From a virus, in the IMG/VR virus record IMGVR_UViG_3300020195_000966, positions 1 through 40,734 of that record: DNA of 40,734 nucleotides; one strand, written 5' to 3'. The notes below the pieces were generated by a model that saw only the letters and a list, made by a program, of their open reading frames with translations, was not told the origin of the DNA and did no database searches. Both the position numbers and the translations under genes were made by a program. Shown in pieces: positions 22,954-30,157 of this stretch (position 1 is its first letter; every line of letters starts with the position of its first letter).

Positions 22954-24207
22954 TCAGTTCATCCTTCGGCCCGTGGCCTTGAAGATCTCTTTCTTGAGCG
23001 TCTCGCTGTTGGCTTGCACGCTTTTCAGGACATCGAGCAGCTGCAGTTCCCACTCAGCAGGCCCGGCGTGCACGACGGGGACGGGAACGGGAACGGGTTC
23101 GGGCTTCTTTTCGAGCAGGCCCTTGAGATCGGCGATCAGCGTGCGGTGCTCTTCCGCATTGGACTTCATTGTGTCGACAACCAGGGAGAGCGTGGTCTGC
23201 ATCGTGATGAGGGTGTCGAGCAGGATCTTGTTGACTTCGACGGTCTCGACTTTTGGGGCCGGCTCTTCGAGGGCCAGGACAGGAGCTTCGACGGGAGGGG
23301 AGTCGTCGAGAAGCAGCTTCACTTCGCCGACACGAACCAGTTTTCCCTCGGCGTACTCGAGGTCGGACTCGGCCATCTTGAGGACTCCGGAAAACGAGGA
23401 CTTGGTCGGGTCGAAACCTGGCGACCAGACACGGGCTTTAAGGGCGAACGGTTCGAGAGAGCGTCGGATGGAGGAGGGGATGGGAGAGTCGCCGACTTTG
23501 CCGCGAGAAAGGGCAGCCGTGAGGTTGTCGGTGCATTCCGGGTTGGCGGGAATCGAGACAACAGACCATTCGAGCATGGTCCACTCCAGGAACCGGAGGG
23601 GTGCCCAGCCGTCGAAGTAGATGATCTCTTCGCCGTTCGATGCCTTCTTTGGACGAAGGTCGCGGCCGTCTTCGTCACAGTGCTCGTCCTTCATGAAGGA
23701 CGCGACGTTAGGCAGGAAGCCGATCGAAGTGGAACGCAGGATCTTCTCGGCGACCAGACCAAAGACACAAGCGGATTCCGGAGTCTTGCCGTGGAACCGG
23801 CAAGAAGCTTTGACGCCGTCCTCGCCAACGACAGGAGGCATGGAGGTCGCAATCGGCAAGTCGTGGGACTTGTGGCCGAAGAAGACTTGGGGATTCTTGA
23901 GGAACTGGTCCATGGTCTTGATGCAGCCGCGTGGCATGACCACGTCACCGTAGCGGTCGCGGGCAGGAGTGGTAATGGTGAACGAGGCGGTCATATCCGA
24001 CTCGTCGACCTCCGGCTCCGGAGCTTCGGGGTCCCCGAAGGCAAGAACGTTGCTGTCGCCCAGGCGGGTGACGGCAGTGCTGAGGAAAGCGATCGACGGC
24101 AGAGCAAGGCCATGCGACCGCATCTGGCCCAGGAAAGCGGACTGCCGCTGGGCAAGGACGTCGTAGATCGAATTGTTCAGCAGGATGTCGGGGTCTTTAA
24201 TGGCCAT
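22954..24207 (-). CDS. HK97-family prohead protease (S78), with C-terminal scaffold-like extension
   Basis: A 417-residue protein. The protease domain covers residues 60-260: GDVVMPRGCI, QVFFGHKSHDLPIA (catalytic His near 112), RSTSIGFLP (Ser near 161) and LEWSVVSIPANPE (Glu near 213), in the order of the S78 family. The C-terminal 150 residues are acidic, Pro-rich and helical (LLDTLITMQTTLSLVVDTMKSNAEEHRTLIADLKGLLEK, LDVLKSVQANSETLKKEI), suggesting a fused scaffold. It would cleave the capsid delta domain and itself during head maturation. It overlaps the portal gene by 11 bases. Confidence 0.9.
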   Translation of the reverse strand: MAIKDPDILLNNSIYDVLAQRQSAFLGQMRSHGLALPSIAFLSTAVTRLGDSNVLAFGDPEAPEPEVDESDMTASFTITTPARDRYGDVVMPRGCIKTMDQFLKNPQVFFGHKSHDLPIATSMPPVVGEDGVKASCRFHGKTPESACVFGLVAEKILRSTSIGFLPNVASFMKDEHCDEDGRDLRPKKASNGEEIIYFDGWAPLRFLEWTMLEWSVVSIPANPECTDNLTAALSRGKVGDSPIPSSIRRSLEPFALKARVWSPGFDPTKSSFSGVLKMAESDLEYAEGKLVRVGEVKLLLDDSPPVEAPVLALEEPAPKVETVEVNKILLDTLITMQTTLSLVVDTMKSNAEEHRTLIADLKGLLEKKPEPVPVPVPVVHAGPAEWELQLLDVLKSVQANSETLKKEIFKATGRRMN

Positions 24208-25822
24208 GACCGTTGAGGGAAAAAGAGTTGTTCGCGCGACTACGCATAAGACGTTCGAGATGGTCGTAAGGAGACAGAGAGGTTTCGTCGGAGACGGTGG
24301 GCTGCGGAACGCCGGGGGAGGAGGGAGGAGAGGGCTGGTGCTTGCCCCCCATAGGAAGCGTGGTCATGTTTACGGGGAAGACCGGGTCGTTGCCCCAAGT
24401 AGGATAAGGCTCCCGGCCCCGGAGGACGCGGACTTCGTTGGGAGTGACGGCTCCGCACATCATATCGGTCATCAGCTGCTTTTCAAAGATTTCCGGATCG
24501 GGCGGGCTGGTGTCCTCCCACCAGATCTTGCGGCTGCCGTTGCTGTCGCCGTCCACGTCGTCGAAGAGACGGGCAAGCTTTTCGGTAAAGGCCTGACCCA
24601 GAGCATGCAGGAGTGGGTTCAGGGTAAAGGCACAGAAGCCGGCCTGGGCCGCAAGGACGCTGCCGTGGGTCATGCCGTCCATCATCCCGGCAACGAGCTT
24701 CGGAACGCCGAAAAGGGCCAGGATGTTGTCCCGCATATCGTCGGCGGTTTCGCCGAAGACCATCTTGTTCGGCTCGATGGTGAGCGGGTTGACCTTTACG
24801 CCGGGGGGAAGAAAGAGGGGACGGTTCGCTCGGGTGTCGCCGGCGTAGCGGGCTACGAACTTGGCCTCAATGCGGCGGAGATCCTCATCGCTGGGTTCGA
24901 GCACCTTTCCGTCGAACTGGATGGCGACTGTGGGAAATGTGCCGTTGCGTTGGCTGAACCACATGGCCCGGTTGTTGGAGTCTGCGATGTCGATCCACTG
25001 CGAACCGGCCGAGGTGGGCGAGTGGCCGTCCATCTTCGACATCGGATTCTTCAGCCGGAAGTGCAGGACTTCGTGCTCGGGAAGCTTCTTGCGGAGGTAC
25101 ATGCCCTCCGTCGGACGAAGCTCCCAGTGCGTGAGGCCTTTCTGCTCGTGATGGATCGGCCAGATCCAGTGCGAGGGGATGACCCAGGCCGCACAAGGGA
25201 GACCGAAGCTGTTGCGGGGCATCCACCAGTAGGCGGAGCCGGTCAGCAGGAGGAAGAGAATGGTCTCGTACCAGATATCCGAAGCGGTGTCCGGACGATT
25301 GGGGTCGCGGAGGAGGCAGCAGAGCGGATGATCCGGGTCTTCGGGAACTATCTCCTGATGGGTCTGGAGTGGGGTGAGGGCCTTGGTGCGAGCAGCGGGC
25401 GAAATTATGCGGGAGCGTTCTGCGCTGGGGACGGTGCCCTTGTTGTAGACGCGACTGATGTTGGGCGGATGCTTGGCGACGTTGCGGGCGATCGCAGAGA
25501 CCGCGATGTAGACCCAATGCTTGTAAGAGGCGACTTGTTCGGTGCGGCGTTCGCTCCAGCCATTGGCGAAGCCAGAAGGGAGCGAGGCTCCGTAGGAAAG
25601 GATCGAGGAGATATCGCGAGCAGGTTCTTCGGAGACGTTAGAAACTTTCGGCTTCTTGCTACGGCCTTTGCTGGAAGAAGACGGGGGATCCGAGGGCACT
25701 ATCCTGGTGTCCCTCGGATCTGGAGACGAAGGTGCCATGGCCGCAGGCTGAGAAAGGTTCGAGCGAGCGTCGGGTGAGGAAGGTCGCCTACGGTTTCGAT
25801 TGCGTCGGGACATGACCACCAT
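24197..25822 (-). CDS. portal protein, HK97 family
   Basis: A 541-residue portal. A Pro/Ser-rich basic N-terminus of about 80 residues precedes the family core: YKHWVYIAVSAIARNVAKHPP, WYETILFLLLTGSAYWWMPRN, MSKMDGHSPTSAG, FSQRNGTFPTVAIQ, MVFGETADDMRDNILALFGVPKLVAGMMDG, and GAVTPNEVRVLRGREPY near the end. The portal forms the dodecameric vertex for DNA packaging and tail attachment. ATG at 25822 and ATG at 25813 are both possible. It is the first gene of the leftward operon, just after a good sigma70-type promoter. No terminase gene lies upstream on this strand. Confidence 0.92.
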   Translation of the reverse strand: MVVMSRRNRNRRRPSSPDARSNLSQPAAMAPSSPDPRDTRIVPSDPPSSSSKGRSKKPKVSNVSEEPARDISSILSYGASLPSGFANGWSERRTEQVASYKHWVYIAVSAIARNVAKHPPNISRVYNKGTVPSAERSRIISPAARTKALTPLQTHQEIVPEDPDHPLCCLLRDPNRPDTASDIWYETILFLLLTGSAYWWMPRNSFGLPCAAWVIPSHWIWPIHHEQKGLTHWELRPTEGMYLRKKLPEHEVLHFRLKNPMSKMDGHSPTSAGSQWIDIADSNNRAMWFSQRNGTFPTVAIQFDGKVLEPSDEDLRRIEAKFVARYAGDTRANRPLFLPPGVKVNPLTIEPNKMVFGETADDMRDNILALFGVPKLVAGMMDGMTHGSVLAAQAGFCAFTLNPLLHALGQAFTEKLARLFDDVDGDSNGSRKIWWEDTSPPDPEIFEKQLMTDMMCGAVTPNEVRVLRGREPYPTWGNDPVFPVNMTTLPMGGKHQPSPPSSPGVPQPTVSDETSLSPYDHLERLMRSRANNSFSLNGHGH

Positions 25823-25850
25823 GGCAAAATGTGACAGACTATGCTATTAT
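25822..25850 (+). promoter_or_regulatory. weak rightward promoter candidate
   Basis: TATTAT at 25845-25850 is a fair -10 box; the best -35 at 17 bp spacing is TGGCAA, a poor match. A GGAGG run at 25851 and TAGGAG at 25861-25866, seven bases before the ATG, give a strong ribosome site. This is the only space available for a rightward promoter of the 948-residue gene. Confidence 0.3.
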
Positions 25851-25874
25851 GGAGGAAACATAGGAGTTAGTCAA
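25846..25874 (-). promoter_or_regulatory. sigma70-like promoter for the leftward structural operon
   Basis: Reading leftwards, TTGACT (25874-25869) and CATAAT (25851-25846) are separated by 17 bp, close to the TTGACA/TATAAT ideal. Transcription would start near 25839, giving a short leader before the portal ATG. The -35 box overlaps the start codon of the divergent gene, so the two units may interfere or be co-regulated. Confidence 0.6.
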
Positions 25875-28720
25875 TGGCAATAGGCAAGTACAAAAGTGGC
25901 GAAGAGTGTCTGCAAAAGATTGCGGAGATCATCTCTGAGAGCACTGGCATCAACTTGATGCTGCCGGGCAACATAGAGGGGGCAGCACAGGCGATACAAA
26001 GGGGGCTGGGGCGGGTGCTGAGTTCTCGCACCACGCGAGCGGGGGCAAGGCTTGCGGAGTTTTTTGCAGATCCAGCCAAGGTTGCCAAGCTGCTGAAAAA
26101 GGTCAGAGAGCATTCGCTTGCAAGACCTGACAGTGGGTACAATACAGCCGCCATACGGCACATCACTGCCTCAATTGAAGTGTCACTCCAGCAGTTTCAC
26201 ACCATTGCCGCAAAGTCGGCGGAGGGGATTGGACGCCAGAGCCAGGAGCAGAAAGCGCAAGCATTCGCTCGCGCACAAGGCCAGACCAGAGCTGCTGCGG
26301 ACACACGAGAGGATATGGCAGCCAAGCGAGGAAAACGACAAGTTGCTACAAGCGTTACCCAGCATTACCGTTTCCTACAGGAAGATAGGCAGAGCGGTGT
26401 GCAGACCGTGAGTGCGACAGAGCTGGAAGAATCTCCTGTTGAAAAGTCACGTCCAGGCAAGCCGGGCAGTACGGGTCCAAGCCTGGCAGGTGACATAGTA
26501 AAGCGTCGGGATACGGTTGCCGACCATCGGAGACAGCAGGATGCACAGTTACAAGGGCAAGTGAACTGGACCAGAGCTAAGGGCAAACGGAAGGTACCGG
26601 AAAGAAGACGGCAGTCGATACTGTCTGGCACGGCTGTAGCACAGTTGTTGCCCCCGAAGGTAGTAAGCGAGATCGAGCTGCATGCAAAACGAGCCAGGCT
26701 GGACTACAGGCAGACACACGAACTGTTCAGTTTGCTGATCGAGCACAGTGGAAATTTGTTCAACCCGCAAAGCCCATACTACAGGATGAGACAAGGACCC
26801 AAGAAGGACAGCAATGTCGGCCTAACTCCGCAGCAGGTACGTACCATTGCCGCCTGGATACCCCATGCCGCTGCGAGAGTCAGCGGCAATGCTCCACCAA
26901 GAGCAGGAAAAAGGCGAGAAAATTCCGGGTCCGTTTCGTTCGACTGGATCATGAAAGCGGCCAAGAACGTGGGAGCAAGCGAGGAGCAGGCAAAGCGGGC
27001 GATATCCGATCTGGCTGAGATGTATCCGACCCTGCTCAACGACAAGAAACTGCACAGATTTAGAAAAAGCATCGACAACCACGAGATGGGACACAGGCCA
27101 CAAGAGCAGGAAGAGAGAGCGGTTTTTGCGGCGCAGGACTATCTTCGAAGGATGAAGCGTGCGGATCGGGTTACGGCCGCATCAAAGGAAGGAAAGGCAT
27201 ACGAGGCCTGGGCTAAAGCGAACTCTGTACCGTTGCACAAGGAGGGGCAGAGCATTGCTGACGCGATGAAGGAGCAGGCTAAAAGGACTGCGCTTTTGGA
27301 TAAGGTTGCTGCAGTACGTACAAAGCGGTACCAGTCCTGGATTGAGGCGAATCCTATACCGTTTCGCAAGTTTGAGGGCATGACGGTTGACGAGCTGCTC
27401 GATCCTCTCTACAACCCCGATACGGGGAAAAGAGATATGAGGCGAGGGAAGGACAGAACGTACTATCTTGCCGCTATGATGGACTCGGATCTGATTCGAA
27501 AGAAGTATCCACACTTTCATACGTTCTTGCATCGGTACTATACAACTCAGCCGGACGTGAAGGCTGCCGTCGATCGGCATACGGCAATGGGTGACAGGTT
27601 GTCGCCAAAGGACCTGGATCCACATTGGAGCGATCGCCGCGAAAATTACTCAGGGTTCAGAGTGGCTTACAGTGACACGAGCAAAAGGAAGGAAGAAGGG
27701 TTTGCAGTATCGGATGCGCAGGACAGGGATTCTGATGAATTAAGGGGTACACCAGGATATGAAACTCATGCCCGACGCCGGGAGCAGAGACGAGCAAAGG
27801 ATCCGGATCCTAACTGGACGCGGAGAGATCAGGATAGAGCATCGCTGCGAAGGCAGTGGGAGAAGGGCGGGCCAGTCTCCGATCGCGTAAAGCACCTAGT
27901 TGCCCTGATGGACAGCCCGGCCTACAGACCTCCAAAGCCTTATGAACGTCCGGCCGTCAAAGGCAAAAAGAGAAGGCAGTGGGTGCAAGACGAGGAAACG
28001 GGGATGTGGAAGCGGGAAGGGCAGGTGATCTACAAGCGGTTTGACTGGAAGAGCGGAGAGTGGGTCAATGCGAGGGGTCGAGGTCGGCTGCAGGGATTGC
28101 AGTCGCGGATCATGGCCACGTACGCCGAGTGGAGCAAGGAGAGAGAAGAGCGGCAGATCAAGTTCTGGGGCTTGACCGAAAAGTTGGTGCAGAGCGACTC
28201 CCGGTACAAGGTAGATTCAGTTTCGGACGAGACCTCAGTAGAGAGCTTCACCGGAATGGGCAGAAGAAAGGATAGGAGCAGCCCAGTCGATCGATTCGCT
28301 TTTGATGTTCAGAGGGAAGAGGATGAGACTATGGGGAGACGCGGGAAGAGGAAGAAGGGCAGCAGGCCCAAGGAACGAGAGATGGCGTGGGCCGACAAGT
28401 TCAGAGGCGCAAAGTCGCTGGAGGAGTGGCACATGCACGTACAGGGTTTGGAGGAAGAGGTAGGAGAAGGAACCGGTATGGGCATGGCGGCACTAAGCTT
28501 CCACCAGGGCGACAAAGAAAAGTTGGCCAAGTACGGTCTGCGAGATTATCCGGCCAGTCCTTATGACACGATAGGTGTCAAGGGGTCGGATGGGAAGGAC
28601 ATCTCTTCGGCGGACAAGCACCCCATTTACGAGCAAGAGGAGCCGACTCTGCGAAGCGTCATGAGGCAGACGGGTGCGGTGCTGACGGCAGCACAAAGCG
28701 GCAAAAAGCCTACAGCGTGA
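25874..28720 (+). CDS. large basic hydrophilic protein of unknown function
   Basis: A 948-residue soluble protein, rich in Arg, Lys, Gln and Glu, with no membrane segment and no nucleotide-binding or nuclease motif that I can see. Two short internal repeats exist: YEAWAKANSVPLHK (about residues 440-453) with YQSWIEANPIPFRK (about 486-499), and KDLDPHWSDRR (about 579) with KDPDPNWTRRD (about 642). It is transcribed away from the portal gene, in the place where terminase normally sits, but it shows no Walker A or B and is not a terminase. An internal virion or ejected protein, or a large DNA-binding protein, are guesses. Base composition is less GC-rich than the genes to its right. Confidence 0.75.
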   Translation: MAIGKYKSGEECLQKIAEIISESTGINLMLPGNIEGAAQAIQRGLGRVLSSRTTRAGARLAEFFADPAKVAKLLKKVREHSLARPDSGYNTAAIRHITASIEVSLQQFHTIAAKSAEGIGRQSQEQKAQAFARAQGQTRAAADTREDMAAKRGKRQVATSVTQHYRFLQEDRQSGVQTVSATELEESPVEKSRPGKPGSTGPSLAGDIVKRRDTVADHRRQQDAQLQGQVNWTRAKGKRKVPERRRQSILSGTAVAQLLPPKVVSEIELHAKRARLDYRQTHELFSLLIEHSGNLFNPQSPYYRMRQGPKKDSNVGLTPQQVRTIAAWIPHAAARVSGNAPPRAGKRRENSGSVSFDWIMKAAKNVGASEEQAKRAISDLAEMYPTLLNDKKLHRFRKSIDNHEMGHRPQEQEERAVFAAQDYLRRMKRADRVTAASKEGKAYEAWAKANSVPLHKEGQSIADAMKEQAKRTALLDKVAAVRTKRYQSWIEANPIPFRKFEGMTVDELLDPLYNPDTGKRDMRRGKDRTYYLAAMMDSDLIRKKYPHFHTFLHRYYTTQPDVKAAVDRHTAMGDRLSPKDLDPHWSDRRENYSGFRVAYSDTSKRKEEGFAVSDAQDRDSDELRGTPGYETHARRREQRRAKDPDPNWTRRDQDRASLRRQWEKGGPVSDRVKHLVALMDSPAYRPPKPYERPAVKGKKRRQWVQDEETGMWKREGQVIYKRFDWKSGEWVNARGRGRLQGLQSRIMATYAEWSKEREERQIKFWGLTEKLVQSDSRYKVDSVSDETSVESFTGMGRRKDRSSPVDRFAFDVQREEDETMGRRGKRKKGSRPKEREMAWADKFRGAKSLEEWHMHVQGLEEEVGEGTGMGMAALSFHQGDKEKLAKYGLRDYPASPYDTIGVKGSDGKDISSADKHPIYEQEEPTLRSVMRQTGAVLTAAQSGKKPTA

Positions 28721-28914
28721 TATAGACTGCCTTTTTGGCAGGAGCGGTTTTTTTGGAGGGCCGGTTCAGAAGGGGTCCGCGTGGTAGTAGAGAGAGGGTA
28801 GGTGTAGGGGTTTTTGACCCCCATCCCTATTAGAAATATCTCTTAAATACGGCTCGTCTTCCTAGGCGTAGGGAGGGCGGGCCGTCTCTCATTATACGCC
28901 ATGGAGTACTCGCT
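28721..28914 (+). promoter_or_regulatory. intergenic region with hairpins and a possible promoter
   Basis: CTGCC-TTTTT-GGCAG at 28730-28744 forms a small hairpin followed by GCGGTTTTTTTGG, a plausible weak terminator for the preceding gene. GGGG-TTTTTGA-CCCC near 28807-28821 is a second hairpin. TTGACC at 28814-28819 with TATCTC at 28837-28842 (17 bp apart) is a moderate promoter candidate for the small-gene region. GAGAGAGGG near 28791-28799 resembles the recurring GAGAGGG motif further right. Confidence 0.35.
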
Positions 28915-29127
28915 ATGGAATTCATTCCATACGCGGAGGCGGTGCAGTGGGCCGTTGCTGGCTCGAACGGGAAGGAGAGCATCTTGCTCTTCTTCTCCAA
29001 CGCGGAGGACACCATCGATGCCTATAGTGGCATCGAGGGGTGTCAGGGGTGGTCGTCGCAGGTCGGGAAGCTCAAGTTTCCCGGTCAGATCATCGACATT
29101 CAGTGGAATGTCGGTTGGGCCAAGTAA
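28915..29127 (+). CDS. small hypothetical protein
   Basis: A 70-residue protein (MEFIPYAEAVQWAVAGSNGK...IIDIQWNVGWAK) with alternating hydrophobic and polar residues, suggesting a small mixed fold. The start has GGAG eight bases upstream. A longer frame from 28901 in another phase is not supported. No family was recognised. Confidence 0.6.
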   Translation: MEFIPYAEAVQWAVAGSNGKESILLFFSNAEDTIDAYSGIEGCQGWSSQVGKLKFPGQIIDIQWNVGWAK

Positions 29128-29137
29128 GAAGGCCGAA

Positions 29138-29174
29138 ACGCCGATCGCCTCGGCGTCTGCAGGTTATGCCTGCA
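29138..29174 (+). terminator. two adjacent intercistronic hairpins
   Basis: ACGCCGA-TCGCC-TCGGCGT (29138-29156) and TGCAGG-TTATG-CCTGCA (29158-29174) are perfect small stems placed one after the other between two small genes. No T-run follows, so processing or mRNA protection is as likely as termination. Confidence 0.45.
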
Positions 29175-29307
29175 CTGACGATGGCCAGAAGAAAGGAGAG
29201 ACGTCAGAGAGATGGTTGAGACAGGAGCCTCGACGCCCTGGCACTCGCTGTCTGTAACTTGGCATGTTGCTAAGCCGGACAGTCGACCGGGGAAAGAGGT
29301 CTGTACC

Positions 29308-29505
29308 ATGGTGCAGAACAACGTGTCGGTAACCTTCGTCGTGTCCACCCCCACGCAGCTGCTGCTGCTGGCGAGGTTCTTCCGGACCATCGCGGTCCGG
29401 AGCGTCGAGGGGGACATCGAAGTGCTCGTGGAGAATCCGTCCCGCCATGACGTCGATGCCGCGCTTGCGGTCTGCGGACTGCAGGTCGCGTACTACGACG
29501 AGTGA
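29308..29505 (+). CDS. small hypothetical protein
   Basis: A 65-residue protein starting at MVQNNVSVTFVVSTP, with AGAGG eight bases before the ATG. Its pattern (QLLLLARFFRTIAV, DIEVLVENPS, DVDAALAVCGLQVAYYDE) suggests a small alpha/beta fold. An in-frame ATG at 29212 would add 32 residues that do not look coding, so I prefer the shorter form. Function unknown. Confidence 0.55.
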   Translation: MVQNNVSVTFVVSTPTQLLLLARFFRTIAVRSVEGDIEVLVENPSRHDVDAALAVCGLQVAYYDE

Positions 29506-29511
29506 TAGGGA

Positions 29512-29547
29512 ACGCCGGAGAGGAAGACCGTTCTTCCTCTCCGGCGT
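29512..29547 (+). terminator. perfect 16-bp stem-loop
   Basis: The arms ACGCCGGAGAGGAAGA and its exact complement flank a CCGT loop, immediately after the stop of the preceding small gene; GTCTTGTTCTG follows. It is the first of the long perfect stems that separate genes in this arm. It may terminate transcription weakly or serve as a processing site. Confidence 0.6.
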
Positions 29548-29611
29548 GTCTTGTTCTGTGCATGAGACAGAAGTGCCCGAGCGTCGGGGCTCCTGTTAGA
29601 GGCAGTAGGAG

Positions 29612-29634
29612 GAGCCAAGCATGTTGCTTGGCTC
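29612..29634 (+). terminator. perfect 10-bp stem-loop upstream of Cys-rich gene
   Basis: GAGCCAAGCA and TGCTTGGCTC pair perfectly around a TGT loop, followed by TGTTCGTTTGT. The TGT triloop and GCA/TGC closing resemble the stem-loops further right. Confidence 0.5.
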
Positions 29635-29666
29635 TGTTCGTTTGTATCGCCCCAGAGGATGAGAAC

Positions 29667-29942
29667 ATGCAGAGCTGGGAGAGGTGTATGGCCGAGAGGG
29701 TAGTGGCAGCGATCAGGGACAAATGTTGTCCCTGGTGCTGCTGCCCAAACATTCAGGGCGAATGCCCTGAATGCTGTCCGGCAGACTACGAGCCGGACGG
29801 GGAGGGGCACGACGATGTGGACTGGGAGAACGCCGAGGAGATCGCCGACCCGCCGGCGAGCCCATCCTGGGCACAGGCCTGCCCGTACTGCGGGACGCAA
29901 AACGTCCCGTACAATGAATGTCCTGGCTGCATCCCCTTCTGA
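29667..29942 (+). CDS. Cys-rich putative zinc-binding protein
   Basis: A 91-residue acidic protein with two clusters of cysteine pairs: KCCPWCCCPNIQGECPECC near residue 19-37 and ACPYCGTQNVPYNECPGC near residue 71-88. The second is a clean double CxxC knuckle as in zinc ribbons. Start chosen at MQSWERC, with AGAGGA seven bases upstream. It could be a small regulator of nucleic acid binding or protein contact; this is not resolvable from sequence. Confidence 0.65.
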   Translation: MQSWERCMAERVVAAIRDKCCPWCCCPNIQGECPECCPADYEPDGEGHDDVDWENAEEIADPPASPSWAQACPYCGTQNVPYNECPGCIPF

Positions 29943-29948
29943 GATGCG

Positions 29949-29982
29949 TGCCGTGTTCCCCTCACAGTACGGGAACACGGCA
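29949..29982 (+). terminator. 12-bp stem-loop
   Basis: TGCCGTGTTCCC and GGGAACACGGCA pair perfectly around CTCACAGTAC, just after the stop of the Cys-rich gene. A second imperfect hairpin (GAACC ... GGTTC) follows at about 29991-30016. Confidence 0.5.
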
Positions 29983-30094
29983 TCTACCTGAACCTTGCAC
30001 TACGCAAGACAGGTTCCGTTCGCCCTGGAGGAAAAAAGGCTGAGCTGAGTCGAGCAACCGCCCCTGACGTCGTGTGACGCCGGGGGAGAAAAGT

Positions 30095-30124
30095 GTGTGC
30101 GGGGGATTGCAGTCCCCCGCACAC
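30095..30124 (+). promoter_or_regulatory. 12-bp stem-loop in the leader of the polymerase-like gene
   Basis: GTGTGCGGGGGA and TCCCCCGCACAC pair perfectly around TTGCAG. Just downstream, GGTTGTTCC and GGAGGAACC can form an imperfect hairpin that would hold the GGAGG ribosome site (30144-30148) of the next gene. Translation may therefore be controlled by structure. Confidence 0.45.
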
Positions 30125-30157
30125 GGGTTGTTCCACCCTCCCAGGAGGAACCTTGCC

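Noticed and set aside
22615-25777. Long plus-strand frames opposite protease and portal
   Set aside because: Arg/Gly/Val-rich shadows of well-supported genes.
25874-28720. Terminase large subunit, suggested by position
   Set aside because: No Walker A, Walker B or nuclease motif is visible in the 948 residues, and the composition is unlike a terminase.
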